From contig NC_090698.1 of NCBI RefSeq assembly GCF_040954835.1, positions 46,944,284-47,008,283 on the forward strand: 64,000 nucleotides of DNA. The letters run 5' to 3'. This DNA is from Lepisosteus oculatus. Taxonomy: Eukaryota > Chordata > Actinopteri > Semionotiformes > Lepisosteidae. Positions 50,872 to 64,000 of this stretch are shown one piece after another; the first letter of the stretch is position 1, and each line of letters opens with the position of its first letter. The notes beneath the pieces are model-generated. The model did not search any database, was not told where the DNA came from, and saw nothing but the letters and a program-made list of their open reading frames with translations. A program made the position numbers and the translations under genes.

Positions 50872-52190
50872 TCATTTTGTTAGCAGCATATCATTATCAA
50901 TCTAAATTTCTCATTATTGTCTATTAATTGGATTATGAAAAAAAAATGTCATGGTTAATAATTATTTGCCAGTGATTCCAATGCAAGATGAATAGACCAG
51001 GGCCGCAAGATCTGACAACTTCTGATCTCCTGTCATTTACTTTTTTTTTCTTTTTAAGAAGGCACCTTATGAAAGTTACAAATGAAAAAGAGTTATGAAA
51101 GGATCATAAGATGGGAATGGAATTCTGTATGCTACTCATAGGTAATAAAATTAAAACCAATATGAAACAAACAATACAATTTTTGTCGACTATCCTAGCA
51201 GGTTAAAATTAAACAGATCATCAATATAATCCTTAATTGTTTTGGTGAGCTACAAATGATTAATTGTAAAGAATAAGGGAAGTTCACTGAGATGTTTAAC
51301 ACCGTTTTAAGAGTTTTAATGTAGTGAGTTTTAATGTAGTGAGTTATACTGTAGGGGGCGAGTGTCAAGAGAGAGGCCCCGTATCATTCTCTAGGTACCC
51401 TTCGCCCCCTGCAGTAGAATTTTCTTACTGCAGCGTTAATATTTTAACAGACCATACAAGGCAACTACTGTACAAATACTCAAAACATGCATGTAACACA
51501 CACAGATACTCCTCTCCCTACTTATTATTACTATTAAGAAATGCAACGTGTACAATTCCTTAGTGATTTAGTAATGTATGTTTTTTTTTTCCTCATTGTA
51601 ATATGATCTCTATTGCCATGTATTTGTATGCTAAGAACTTTCAGACCAAGTCGGCGACTTAGGAACCATATTTAAACATCCCCAGCCACGTTAATATTAA
51701 AGTTCCGTCTGCAGTCCCTTTTCCAAAATTGTGCAGGCTACCCTCACAGATGTTTTGAGAACCTAATCTTTAAAAAAAACGAAGCACTTAAAAATGATAT
51801 TTTCTTAATTTAAACATGCTCTTATGTTTAACTGTTGAATAAGGCAGAAGTCCGTATTTGGCCCTGTTATGACCAGCTTTAAACGGTGGACAAAATATAC
51901 TGGTGTTCCAAAACATGAAAGTCTCCTGCTTCAATTCCATACTTCTAAACAGTTTTGTACAGGGAACAATGGAGAAGCGCAGCTCACAGGGTAGTTAAAA
52001 TTGACGCTACACAGGCTTCTATTTAACAATATGGTCAAAGCTTTATTCCCTCTTAGTGCTTCTCCCAAAAAACATTGTTAAACAAGGAAACCAGAGCACC
52101 GAGCAGGGAAGTTATGCATCATTTATACATGAACGTCTTTGACAGCGGTATAACCAGCTGAGCGTATTTAATCCATTTATTGGGACCCAC
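50872..52190. other. Intergenic stretch upstream of the myosin gene
   Basis: No exon is recognised. The composition becomes less AT-rich toward the right, and CpG becomes more frequent from about 51850, as expected near a promoter. Confidence 0.4.
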
Positions 52191-52544
52191 CTTAACTGAT
52201 GTTTTTGCTGTGAGAGAGAGGGGGAGGAGTTGCACAGCACTTTAAACTGAACTCGGAGCAATCAAAGCACAAGGCGAATAGTATTTAACGTTTTATTGTA
52301 AAACTAGCTTAATTTATGTATGTATTATATTTTCTGTGGTTTGTTATGAAAACGGGATGTGACATGCCCACAGGAGGAAACTTTATGCGTTTTTCAGAAG
52401 CTGTAGATGGAAAAAGAATTTAAACATCTTTGTTTAGTGGGGACGGAAGCACAGTATCTCACAACGTCGCTTCAAAGAGTCCTGAGGAGGAGAGAAACTT
52501 AGCAGTCATTTTTTTTTATCATTACAACGTGCCACTGAAAGAAA
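52191..52544 (+). promoter_or_regulatory. Probable promoter and 5' untranslated region of the myosin gene
   Basis: This stretch has a higher CpG content than its surroundings and a purine block ('gagagagagggggaggag'). It leads directly into the start codon at 52545. The exact transcription start cannot be read from sequence. Confidence 0.35.
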
Positions 52545-55500
52545 ATGCCAGCAGACTCTCAAGAGGATTTGGCAACTCTATCTGATCTGGATGAGAAAAG
52601 CTTGTTGGAATCTCTAAGTAATCGATTTCAGCAAAATCACATATATGTAAGTACATTTTCTAAAATACCCTTTAGAGCTTTAATTTCACTGGAGATAGTA
52701 ATTGGACGGGGATATTGGGCAGTACTGTATGTATATAAGTAACCAACGAAGCAAGAAAAAACATTTCTGAAACTTCATTGACTGACAGTTCTGATCTAGG
52801 CTTTTATAATGGTAATAGACGAGTTTATTCAACAGAAATTATCAAAGTAAGGATGGCAATACTGGGTACAAATAATAGAATAGCAAAGGCATGGATGATT
52901 GTAATGTAAACTAATGTCTTTGAATTCTATTAAATTTTATTATATTATTCTATTAAATTTCGTATTCCTATCAAATCGGAGGGCGAAAGATATCCTGTTG
53001 CTTAACGACTTTATGGAGTCTGTGTGTTGCTGCTTAGCTTGTTAGCCCTTCGGAAGACTAGAGTTTTGTTGGGATAGGGTTGTCCTTCCATCAGATTCTC
53101 TTTTGGTTGTGATGTTAGAGTCCTGAAAATCTCATTGTCCATTCACTGACCGTATTCCTTTGCAAAGTACAATATAGTAGAGCGGAAGACAATGGACGCA
53201 TCATGAAATTTTCCCATGTGGAGTAGTTTAAAAAATATATAGGTGTAATATACTGTATTTGCACAACAAAAATAAGTACGGTATATGAAATGCGTAGTGG
53301 CTTTTGTGGTCAAGGATTCGTTCCTTTGATTCGAACAGACTTCTGTAGCCGTCCACTATTTTCCGGTGGACTTCAGAAGGTTAAAGAGCTACTGAAGTTC
53401 ACATTTCTCTTCAAGTGGCGATTGCATGAAGCTTTGCTTAAGGTGCAGGAGAATGCAGAAAATAATTAGAATTGTTTTAACAAGTTGCTTGACTTTTGAC
53501 TGTCAGCTGCGGATGGGACTTGTAATTTGTCAGACGTGCCACGTGCCTGTATAAAATGCAATTAATGTTACTTTCAAAATGTGCGTAAACTACAGGGTTT
53601 AAGAAGCCTTGTTAGTTCAATACTGAGTGTTTACAATACGCTTACAATACGTTTTTCTCATTCAATAATTTTTCACAAGCACGAGTAGGATACGGTAAAC
53701 ACTACACTATGACTATTTCATTGATCAAGTTTTGGCATTTAACATTTTTTTTAACATTTTGGAACCCTAAAAACCAAGAGTAGTAGAATGATAACTTTGG
53801 AATAATTTTCTACAATGATTTTTTTGGTCGCATTTGCACAATGGCACGAAAGGAAGTGTGTTATAATTCTGTAAATTAATTTATGACAGTTTTGATCTGT
53901 AATTTTAAAAGGCAAATATTCTGTCTGCATGCCTGTACAACTATGTGCTCAAGACTGACATAGTTTTATGGATGTGTTCCAGCATGCCCTGGAAAAGCCT
54001 ATAGGAAGAGTTCACATTTTTCAAAAACACAGGAAGAAGAAAGGCATCTCAAAGCAATTAATTCAAAACAGATACTGGATGTGTTTCTAGACTCCCAACT
54101 GCATGGCAGCTACATCCATTTAGGAATTTTTAAGATGTATTCTAACAATCTTATTGATTACGTAGAAAATCATTATATTAAGCATAATTTTATTTCTTTA
54201 CATCTATCAGTGACTGCTTATTCAAAAGGTGGTAGCAAGATGGCATTGTCTAAATACAATTTCACATCTTATCAGCGACAACTTAGTCTAAATGTTTGGT
54301 TTTTTAAATGTGATATATTAAGTGGTCTTAAGGGTGTCTAGGAAGACTGTCAGCCAATGGAAAAAGCTGTATTAAGGCCTCAAATATCTAATACCTGATT
54401 TTATTTTGTTGAACATAAGCAGCATTCTAGTAGTTTAAGATTTGTGGACAAAAGGCTTGGAGACTTACGTCAGCCATAGAGTAACTTATGAAACAACAAT
54501 TGTCAATTTAAAAATAAAAGTTGAATAATGTGGTTTCCTTGTTTGCAGTCTGGCCTACGGTATGAAGGAGCCACTGTGTGTTATAGAAAAACAAGTTATG
54601 TGATGGTTGTTGTAAGTCACTTAAGGAATAAGGGTCTTTCACAAATGTGGTGAACATCTAAAGTTGCACAGCACATATGACAGCGGTTAATTTAGATACA
54701 AATAGGAGATCCAAATGTGTTCTTATTAGCTCTATTTTTAATGACCTCATTTGTGCAAATTTTCATATTGCATAATCCACACTATATGTCCGTTCTGCTG
54801 TGTTTGTATAGTGGCATAAATGTTGCTGGGGAAACACCAGATTACTGTATGTCACCCAGCTCCTGATGGTAGAACTGATGTTTCTAGAACAAGAGTGCAC
54901 AACTCCAGGCCTTGAGGGCTGTAATATAGCAGAAATCGTTCTGGTCTGTTTAGAGCTCGGGCACTTCAGGAATTGAAAAAGGTATTAAATTAGTTCCATT
55001 AAGATGACAAATGTACCAATTCATTGGTCGAGAGTTGACTGAAATGTGAACCTGCTCACACTACAGCACTCTTGAGCTGCAGTTGTAAAATACTGTTCTA
55101 AAGTGACTGTATAGTCTCTGAGCACTGGAACTTCTTTATAATTCATACGTCTGTCAGTCATAATGGACCAAATTAAGTCCCTGCACAGGTTATGGAAAAC
55201 ATATCAATGTGCACATGTGACCGTTTCGGTTCCGCGAGGGCTCGTGCCCTCCACTGCTCTACTCCATCCGTTTCGTCCCGCAACACCTGGGGCGTGAACC
55301 CTGGTCTCCAGCGTAAAGCAACGTATCGCATGAGCTAAAGGAGACCTCCCTCAGCCCAGGCAGCTGAGGTCACTGCTACGCGCAGGGAGGGTCATGACGT
55401 CACCGTATCCAAACTAGCTCCGCTACACCCACAACCCTCAGTTAAGCCCCATCGTTTTGGTGTTATTCAATGTTTTCATTAAAACACTTTTTCTTCTTTC

Positions 55501-58500
55501 TTTGTGCCATTGTTCTCCCATTTGAGCCAAAGAGGTCTGACCACAGCATTTGCTGAAGTTATCTTCTACATCGATTTGTTGTAAAAAGCTAACCTTTTCT
55601 TCCTTCAGACTGCACTGATTAAGAACTTATTTTTAGCATATGACTGCTGAATGAACCACTTTAAACTTCTGAAACGCCTTTTGTATTTTCCGTAATTGTT
55701 TCAAATAATGTTTGACTTAAAGATTTGTTTAAACGGGAAACTTCTAAACGAGAGGAGGCCATGTGGCCCATCTAACTCACCTGGTAGTTTGTATTGTGGC
55801 TAATTGATCCAAGAATCTCATCTAGTTGGTTCTTGAAAGAAGCCACATTCTTGAAAGGTTTCATCTTTAACAGATTAGGTAGCTTGTCCCTTACTCCCAC
55901 AAACTTTGGTGTAAAGAAGTGCTTCCTCTTCTCACTGAGGTTCCACATAGATATCACCTTTCAGCTCTGGTAAGTGTTTCACTGTTAAATCTGAACGAAA
56001 TTCGCTGGGTTGACTTGTCGATGTCTTTGAGAATTTTGGAGGCTTGATTCCTTCTGCCTGTCAGTGTAGGATATTCTTTTAAGACCTGGAATGCATCTTC
56101 TATGGATTGACCTCAGAGGAGCAATATCTTTTTTTTGTATCTTAATGCTAAAAATCACACACGTATTCTAAATGATGTCTCAGTGATTTCTAACATGCCT
56201 TGATTGAAATTGTACACTTTACAACCTATTCTAATATTTTAGCCTTTTTTTATTGCTTCCCCACATTGTCTAAGATGTAAATGAAATGTCACCATAAATT
56301 TCTGTCTTTAAAGGTTTAAAAGTTGCTTGAATACATACTTAATATGGACATATAGCTCTTGTCCTCACATTCAAAATCCATGCCACATACTGTTTATGAA
56401 GTTGTGCAATGTAGCACTGCCTGAAGACCGCCTGTTCATTCTGAGCTGTTGCCTCAGAAAGTGTTGCAAACCTTACTTCCTGTAAAACTGATTAAAACGA
56501 GGGAACTGGTGTTGTGAATAAACTGTAAGAAACATTTTATATTGTTCTTGATGACGGTTTCCTAGCAAAAAATAGTGTATTACCTAGGCATAGTGTGGTA
56601 ATAGTGACATAGAAACAAATATGTATGCTTTGTATGTGACGTCTGTATTTTTCAAAGTTGCAAACAATTGACCACATTTTAGTTTAGGGATTGCAGCATT
56701 GCCCTTTAAAAATGGAAAAATAGTGAGTCAACTGGTAATACATTTAGAAATGGAAAAGGCTACCTTCTGAAAATAACTCTAGGGTGACGGTATGGTGCAG
56801 GCTCTGGTTGGAATTGGTTTTGCCACTAACATGCTGTTAATCTACAGCGGAGGTTGCTTATTATTACATTTATGCCACTGTGATACATCTATGCCACTTT
56901 ATGTATTTGATTGATTAAATGTTTATAATGGCATCAACACCCCCAATATTAAGTGTTACAAAACATGTTTGTCTCCTTCTGTTTTGCAGACATACATTGG
57001 GGATATCTTGGTAGCCATAAATCCATTTAAATATCTTCCACTCTATGAAAAAGCGGTAAGTATTTTCCTAAGAGAAACCAAGGAATTATTCTCTTAATTT
57101 TCAATTCTTTTTTTTGACAACAAGCAAGTGTTTAAAATAACTTGCAGCACAAGGATAGCAAAACCGTTTTGGAGCTTTATTCCTTGGTGTTATCACTCTT
57201 TGTTGTGACGTTTTGTCAGTCAAGCTAACAATTCCTGAATAATGGAGCTGTGTTGCTTGTTTAACCACTCAAGAAATGGTGCTTCCAAGGAATCAACATT
57301 TTGTAATTGTGAACTTCAGATGTGTGAACAGTGTTAATATGTAAAAATATTAATGGGTCCACAAATGCCATCCTGTTTTGCAAGTTGTGCATAGTTGGTT
57401 TGCTGATCAGATGAAATCATGCTTTCCACAGTAGAGAGTGTATCTGGGCTGACCAAATGCAGGGGCATCCAGGTTTGGATTTGAGTCTCTGCCGTGTTTA
57501 AACTCCTTCAACTATCAAGTCACTGTGGAGTAATGTTTCCCCTTATACAGCAACCATATACTCTTGGATTTGCTTTATAGAGTGGTCTTCCTTCGCCAAG
57601 ATTTGAGGTCAAATTGTTTGATTCAGAATGCTGCTTGATTTAAAAGTCCATAATTCATTTACTCAGGAAGGCACAAGACAACCTGGGTTGTATACAACAG
57701 TCATTGACTAAGGATCAGAATGAAAAACTTTCTGAACACCCCTCCTACAGTGTGTGCCTAAAGACAAAGGTGATTCCTGGGTGTAGTATTTAATGCTTAC
57801 AGTTTAACTGGCTTTATCTAGGTAATTCAAAGGTTTAATATGTCTTTGAGGTGATTAAGTAATTAAGCAATTCCCTGTTACACCTACAGTTGTGAATCAG
57901 TATAATATTCTGACCAAGTTGAGATAAAAAGCAAAATAGTTTTTAGTAATAGATATAAGAAACGTTTTTTTGGAGTTTATTATTGTGGAAAGAAGATGAC
58001 TGTAAATTTACTTTTACTTTATAATTTAGGATACTATTATATGTAGTATTAAAGAAAGCTCATATAGTAAGTCACTGTTCATTGTATGCCTCCGAATTAT
58101 TGTTTAAGTTCAGTGTCAATGAGGAACCCATGAAAAAAATAATCAGTTTGTATGAGGCATCTTTGTTCAACCCCAATGAAATCTAGCATGAAACAAATTA
58201 TTTGTATTTTTTAATAGCTGCTTTGATTTTTTTTGATGGTTGAAATTTTCTTTAGATTCCATCTTGAGACCTAGATTAAATAATATCCACCAGCAAACGA
58301 CTACCTTTAAACCAGATTTCTCTTAGTGACTATTTGTTCCCGCTTAGTGACTGGATTGAATTGTGGATTTAACATGTACAGATATTGGGGAAAATAGTTG
58401 CTGAGATTAGTGAAGAGTTGGTGTTGAAGAGTTGATTGCCTTTGAACAACCCATTCCTTGGATTTTTCCATTGAATGATGATTAGATATTTCAAAACTAT

Positions 58501-58693
58501 TGATAACATTATGAATGTGATTCATTTGCTGTGCAGTAAGTACTGTTTTTTTGTGCACCCAGGTATCGGAAAAATATAAAAACCATGAAAAAAGCTCTTT
58601 GCCTCCCCATATTTTTGCTATCGCTGACAGATCTTACCAGTCCATGCTAGGAAGGCTGGCAACTGGACCCAAAAACCAATGTATTGTTATCAG
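52545..58693 (+). CDS. Unconventional myosin heavy chain (class III-like), 5' exons only
   Basis: Three exons are seen: 52545-52646, 56990-57055 and 58563-58693. They have good GT/AG borders and phases 0, 0 and 2. They encode the start of a myosin motor: DLATLSDLDEKSLLESL, then NHIYTYIGDILVAINPFKYL, then LPPHIFAIADRSYQSM and NQCIVIS. This runs up to the residue before the P-loop (GESGAGKT in myosins), whose exon must lie past 64000. IGDI and PPHIFAIAD..YQSM are closest, from memory, to class III myosins, but those carry an N-terminal kinase. Here an in-frame TGA at 52536-52538 precedes the ATG, so the protein starts at the motor. Class XVI or another class cannot be excluded. The role would be actin-based movement or tethering, cargo unknown. 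Confidence 0.85.
55215..55450 (-). mobile_element. tRNA-derived SINE in myosin intron 1
   Basis: On the minus strand, 'tagctcatgcgatacg' resembles a tRNA A box and 'gaccagggttcacgcccc' a B box, at tRNA-like spacing. The body is clearly GC-richer than its surroundings and ends near 'ccgtttcggttcc'. The 3' end and partner LINE are not resolved. Confidence 0.55.
55740..56180 (-). repeat. Degraded LINE 3' region in myosin intron 1
   Basis: It contains 'gaggaggccatgtggcccatctaactcacctgg', a common ending of CR1/L2-type LINEs in fish. Next comes a minus-strand frame (55772-55957) reading MWNLSEKRKHFFTPKFVGVRDKL, like a decayed polymerase C-terminal region. It is interrupted and inactive. Confidence 0.5.
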
Positions 58694-59219
58694 GTAAGCT
58701 TAGTCCTTCATTAATTCCTTGTGTTCTGAGTCTTGTCAAAATGTGGTATTGAAATTGACAGTGTTAAACACCATACCGAGAAGAACATCTCACAAAACAC
58801 ACAAGCACTGCCATGTAAGAAATGTGAGAGGTTCAGAGAATTGAGAAAACTGAAATTGGCCAAGGGGACTTGTGACTTTATTTATTTATTTTTATTTTTT
58901 TGGTCCAATTGTTTCCTTTCCTTTTTTAAATTAAATGACACGAAAAAACAGACACACAAATATATATACAAATAGATGGAAAAAAGCCATCCACTGAATC
59001 AGAAAAAAACCATCAAAGATAGTTCAGTTTTTACCACATAAGCACAGATAATCATGTATAGAAAAATCTCTCTTGTTTAAAATAACATCACTCCTTTAAC
59101 AGAAATAACATTTTTACTCAGTCCCACTTGATTGCTGTCAGGACCTGGGACAGGACAGTGTGTTTCTGAAACATAATGTAGACTGCTTTCTACCAGCCTC
59201 AAATCCAAGGAAACAACAA

Positions 59220-60180
59220 TGTTGCTTACGAGGCAGTGCCGGATTTCCTTTCCTACCTTGCTATGCTATGCAATGATGTTCCAGAATCAAGTACTGAAAA
59301 TGCTCCAAGCCCGTGACCCCAGTCTGCTCTGTGAGCAAGACAGGAGTGATCTATGTGTCTGAGCTCTGCAGCGGTGCCTGGCCTTGCCAGGCATTACCAC
59401 TGCCCTCAAGAGGTGGTAGTTCTAGGTATATATCAACCACATGCTAATACGTTGGTCTTTGGATCCTGCGACCAGCAGCCTCTGACTAGCCTCTGCTGGT
59501 CATGCCAAAGCCAAGTTTGTCTGGTCCTCCCGTATAGACAGATAGGAAATCTCTACTGAGACCTGCAGCTGGAGTGTTTGCTCTCCATCAGGTGACCAGT
59601 CCCAGAAGATGGTCTCCGCAGAGCCCGCAACACCTCTCAACTTCCCCTGGTTAAAGGTGAGGCACATAAGCAGCTGTTCAAAGCCAGACAGGCGGCTCTA
59701 CAGCCTCTGCATGGGAAAAATCTACAGCCGTCCTCATGGCCCACAAGTAACCAGGGACTGCAGCCAGAGTCGGGCTGCCAGAGCCTCGGACACATGGGCA
59801 TGCCCAGCCAAGCCTCTGGGTTCGGGCTGCATACTGGCACCTGTTGGGCAGCACGGACACCCACACATCGGCCATATCTGCTCCGGTGAGCGCTAGCAGC
59901 CAGTGTCCTAATTCAGCACAGATCCCTGGTAGAAGCCCCCGCTCCCTACGAAGAGGTAGCTGGTCCACTGGCTCCTCCCCTTGCTCAGGTCCCACGTGCA
60001 CTCATGCATGTGTAGGCCCCGGCTGGACAGTTACTCGGCCTGCATACGTCCATGTACCAGCCCTGGCTTCAGCACACCTGGAGAGTCACTCCAGCTGCAC
60101 AAATACGTGCCCCGGCCCTGACCTCTTCACACCTGAAGAGACACTCCGGCTATTCAGTTTCAACATGGACTTTAGTATTT
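59220..60180. repeat. GC-rich island, probable unclassified repeat
   Basis: Sharply richer in G and C than the flanks, with long overlapping open frames on both strands that have no recognisable domain. Abrupt composition edges inside an intron suggest an inserted element rather than a gene. No terminal repeats or target duplication were found. Confidence 0.35.
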
Positions 60181-62099
60181 TCTAAGGTTGTGCTGTATGT
60201 CTGCATACACGTGCTGCATATACACAGAGTTAAACTTAGTTTTTACTTATTTTGGTTTGAAATAAATAAATTTGTATCTTGTAAATCTTGTGTACACTTC
60301 CTAGCAGTAAAACAGAACTACAATGCCCCTGCACACTTCAGTTTTGCTGTGTGTTTTCTTATGTACTTACACAGGTAGGGCACACTCTATGAGTAATACT
60401 GTATATTAATGTAGTGTTGTATACTGAGGTGTCTAGTCCTTTCTAGAATTTGCAAGTTACAGTACAAAACATGTACAACCATGTCCTTTTTCAGCTGTTT
60501 ATTTTAATCTTGAGTTTTTCTTTGTCATTGGGATGTTTCCTTTTCTTTTTGTGTTTTACTGTTAAAAACCTTTGTCCAAACTAAACAAAATATGTACAGT
60601 ATATTTATACAAGATTAAGCACATTCAGTAAAGTTTACTGTTTATTAATATCCCATAATTGAGTGTGAAGAAAGGTGGTATCAGATATTTTTACTAATGT
60701 AAAATATGTGAACCCAGGTCCTTAATTTGGATCTGTCGTTATCCCTGAGTAAAAGCTTGGTTTGTGAGCAGTGTACAGTAATTGTATTAAGGAAGATTTT
60801 GCCATTTGCTTACACAATGGATGTTTTTTTCAATGGTAGTATATAAATTGCAGTTGTGATTTTTAAGAGATCTATTAATAGAACATCATATCACTATATG
60901 TAGTAGGGTCATAAATATAAGCAGGTGTGCCCTCATAAAGTTTCATTACCTGTGTCATCGCTTATCTTTATTCTTGATCATCCAGTTGTGTTTGGTGTGC
61001 ATGTTTTCCACATACTGGAACCTGCGTCATGTCATTGAGTAACACCTTTGGAATTTAGAAGGAGGACAAAGAAGTTTCATGTAAGATGTACACGTAGCGA
61101 AAGTAAGGTTTGTAATATAAAGCACAACTCATCAAGTAGTCTGTGACATACTGTAATACAGTTTATAAATAATACGAAAACACAGTTAGAGGAAGAAAAA
61201 GAGTGTTAAATGCTAATCTAAAATGTTTTAAGGAGTTGTTTTGTTTAAATGCTTGGTCAGGGTTTTTGCAAATATATTTTACTTTTTGCAATGATAATCA
61301 CTTTGATTAATGTGAATCCTACAGTAGTTCTTTATTTTACACGCACTACATTTTTGTGTAACTGAAAGGCCCTTTTGTTTTAACAATCCATTTACGGGGT
61401 GGAGAAATTTTCTTAAGTGTTTTTACATACTATGTTTTAATCCTTTACGATTGCATGCCAGCTGGAAAACCAGATCATACAAAATAAACAACAGTAGCAG
61501 GGTTTTCCACTACACATCCTTTCTTTTTGTATCCTTGGATTTAGGGTATAGTCTGATGTCAGAATGTGGCTTTATTAAAATAGAAAAAATGCAGGATTTT
61601 TAAGACCCTCTAGTACATGTGGAGTGCATTGAAATTCTGGCCCCAAAATGGAGTCAGTAGTTTTGAAAACCGCAATTGCAATACTAGTCAGTAGCATTGT
61701 ATTACATCACGTACAATAGGACCCAGCAGTCCCTCATCTCATCAGTGAAACAGTCAACAACAGCCTAACTTCAGAACCACAGCCCAAGGTAAAGACCTGT
61801 ACTGTAGCTTTCCAGTTAAAAAATGACTTACAATATTAGAATATAATTCAGAAAATGAATATACAGTAAGAATTCGGAATATGTATACTGACTCAATAAT
61901 AGCGATTCTCATGTTTTTAGAATGAAAACGCTTAACTCTTTGAAGTTCCTTGGTTAGTTCATTAAGTTTAATACTCAACCATAAGACTAAATATCTTTCT
62001 AAGTACGCCATTGATAAAGTCATTGAAAACACAGGGAAGGCGAATAGTACAAACAATATTAATATTATATTAGTCTCTCAGTAGCACTGTAAGTACAGT

Positions 62100-63080
62100 C
62101 TACTCAACAATCAAGAAATGGATAATCTCACTCGGACACTACATTGATCAAACCTTTACCCCAAACCGAGTGGGCAGGGGGGAAACTAGTCCTGTGTGGC
62201 CAGTGATAGCTTTGAAAGAGCTACAGAGCTCAATGTTTAGGATTGGAGAAAATATGCATCAGTCAACAATATCCAGAACACTTGACAAAAGTAGTTAGAA
62301 TGCCAGGCAAGATGGAAGCCATCATTAAAAATATGCCATCTCAAAGTACTTGAGTGATTCTGCAAAAATGTGCAAAAGGTGTTCCTGTCACACAAAACAA
62401 AAATGGATCTTCTTGCTCTAAATATCAGGTCTTCATCAAATGTAATGCTCAACACCATCCCTACAGTGAAGCATGTTGATGACAGCATCATACTGTGGGA
62501 CTGGAATGCTTCGTCAGAATTTAAGGAAAGACGGATGAAGTAAAGTATAGACAAATACAACATGATAAACTTGTTTCAGTCTGCTAAGTACATAAAACTG
62601 GTATGAAAATTCCCCATTCAGCAGGACAGTAATCCAAAGCACAAGGTCAAAGTTAAACTGAAGTGGTTTAAAAAAGTGAATGCCATTGAGTGGCCCTGAA
62701 AAAGTCCTGGGTTGAATCCTACTGAGGTTCTGTAGAAAGACTTGTAATCTGCTATCCATTAGTGATACCCAAGCAACTGGAAAGAGCTTAATCATATCTA
62801 CCTATAGATAGATAAAGCCTGAGTGCAAAGTTGGTAGAGATTTACCCAAAACGTCTGGCAAATGTAATTGCTGCCAAATATTTGAGTTCACGTGTCTGAA
62901 TACTTTATGCACTCGGCATTGACCTTTATTGTAACTTGTTTTATCCTTATAAGTCCCCAGTTTGAGCATTTAGGTTTTGAATAAAATACTAAGTTTAAAA
63001 AATGTGTATGCATCATTTGTAGTTTTATAAAATAAGACGGTGTATATATAGGGTCTCAGGTTATTTGTAAGGCACTGTAG
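62100..63080 (+). pseudogene. Decayed Tc1-like transposon of a second family
   Basis: On the plus strand, 'agctttgaaagagctacagagctcaatg' and 'catcagtcaacaatatccagaacact' match a Tc1-like DNA-binding region. Later come decayed PTVKH, a QQD-NPKH-like segment (about 62620-62645) and a region equivalent to SPDLNP-E interrupted by an in-frame TGA at about 62698. The right end, 'ttgtaaggcactgta', matches the tip of a Tc1 inverted repeat. The left repeat was not found. The sequence differs from the intact element at 15527, so this is an older, separate family. Confidence 0.75.
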
Positions 63081-64000
63081 GTTAGAAATACTGGCCTTAA
63101 TAGCTTACCTACTGTATCTAAGTAGGTCCATAATAACTATTTAATATGTTTTTAGAAAAACATTGTCCCATAAAAAAGTTGTTTTATGTATGTCATGAAC
63201 ATATGTATTGTCTTTTACTTTTATTTATACTGCAAATAATAAATGTATTTTTATATAATAGGCTTCATGCTAAGATACCAAACTGCAGTAGAGGCCAGTT
63301 TCTGACTGCATGTTACTGTTCTGCATGCTGGCTAAGTGGCATCTTCCTTTCAGTTCCTTTTCAGTCTTGTTTATTTGAATTTGAAAGGATAACATTTTAA
63401 GACAAAATCCCAAATGTTATCCCAAGAGTCAACAGAAAAAACATCCCATTGGTTATGGGTCTCTCATTTGGAGCCAGATAATAAAACTAAATACAATTTA
63501 TGCTGACATACCAAGCCTCACATCTGTTGAAATATAATTCAGCTAAAACTAAAACTGCAAGTTAGACACACAGACAGGAAAATGGCTCAGCAGATTCAGA
63601 TGTCCTGACCTAATATTCACAATGTCTGTGGCAATTTGCCTGAGATTTTCTTTGGTCTTTCATTGCCTCTAAGTTCAGTCAGACATCTATGATTTGTGTA
63701 GTTCATATAAAGCATACCCTAACACACTTCCAGAGGAACCTGTTCAGAATTCATGGGTGTATAGATGCCTTTCCACCTGTAATTCTACTAAAATGTCCAG
63801 GTCATTTTTTTAACATATTAAAGGGGAACTGCAACGCTATTTTTGTATTTTGTGATTAGAAAGATTCCACATTGATGAGTGCATTTCAAACCGCAATAAA
63901 AGTCAAATATACACAGTAACTTGTAAAACCTCCAATTTGCACCACAACATAGACAGAATTACCAGGTCGCGCAGTGCCAAGTTCTGCGATTCAGAAAAGG

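Larger units (their letters stand above)
58694..64000. other. Myosin intron 3 (continues past the window)
   Basis: After the donor at 58694, no exon encoding the myosin P-loop was found to the end of the window, so the intron is at least 5.3 kb. It holds low-complexity T-rich sequence (58875-58930), a GC-rich island (59220-60180) and a decayed Tc1-like element (62100-63080). Confidence 0.6.

Noticed and set aside
55270-55335. Functional tRNA gene
   Set aside because: A- and B-box-like parts are visible, but no complete cloverleaf was found; a SINE head fits better.
59609-60185. Overlapping frames up to 113 residues on both strands
   Set aside because: Low stop density is explained by the high GC. 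There is no domain, splice site or consistent frame.
1-64000. CRISPR arrays, operons and ribosome binding sites
   Set aside because: None are present; the gene structure and repeats are those of a vertebrate nuclear genome.

Overview
The window looks like AT-rich nuclear DNA of a ray-finned fish, and I cannot name the species. The evidence is the repeat set: an intact Tc1-like transposon, Penelope-like retroelement tails, SINEs headed by a 5S rRNA-derived sequence, L2/CR1-type LINE tails and tRNA-derived SINEs. The genes are split by long introns with GT/AG borders. No prokaryotic gene organisation is visible.

Layout. Bases 1-245 are the 3' tail of a Penelope-like element, followed by about 5.3 kb without a recognisable gene. 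Bases 5614-9197 and 9198-12982 are a direct tandem duplication of about 3.6 kb. Each copy carries the same minus-strand first exon for a small secreted acidic peptide and the same LTR-like sequence. The second copy also gained a 5S-type SINE, with a TGTATT target duplication, and lost two segments. Bases 15527-17156 are a complete Tc1-like transposon with 213-bp inverted repeats that look identical and an uninterrupted DD34E transposase. Bases 17.2-28.2 kb are mostly non-coding, with SINE and LINE-tail copies and one unexplained minus-strand reading frame.

Three split genes, all on the plus strand, fill the second half. (1) 28296-33802 encodes a FAM221B-like cysteine/histidine-rich protein from six exons, all joined by phase-1 introns. 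(2) 38394-43655 encodes a single-pass membrane protein from six exons: signal peptide, two Kunitz domains, linker, transmembrane helix and a basic tail. Its first Kunitz domain has lost the Cys14-Cys38 disulphide and has Asp at P1. The second is canonical with Phe at P1. (3) 52545-58693 holds the first three coding exons of an unconventional myosin motor resembling class III, but without the N-terminal kinase. The reading frame stops just before the P-loop exon, which should lie beyond the window.

The three genes have no obvious shared pathway and appear to be ordinary chromosomal neighbours. The items most worth following up are the degenerate/canonical Kunitz pair, the kinase-less myosin start, the young Tc1 copy and the duplicated secreted-peptide exon. 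I found no CRISPR array, rRNA gene or functional tRNA gene. All statements come from reading the sequence by eye, and no database search was possible.
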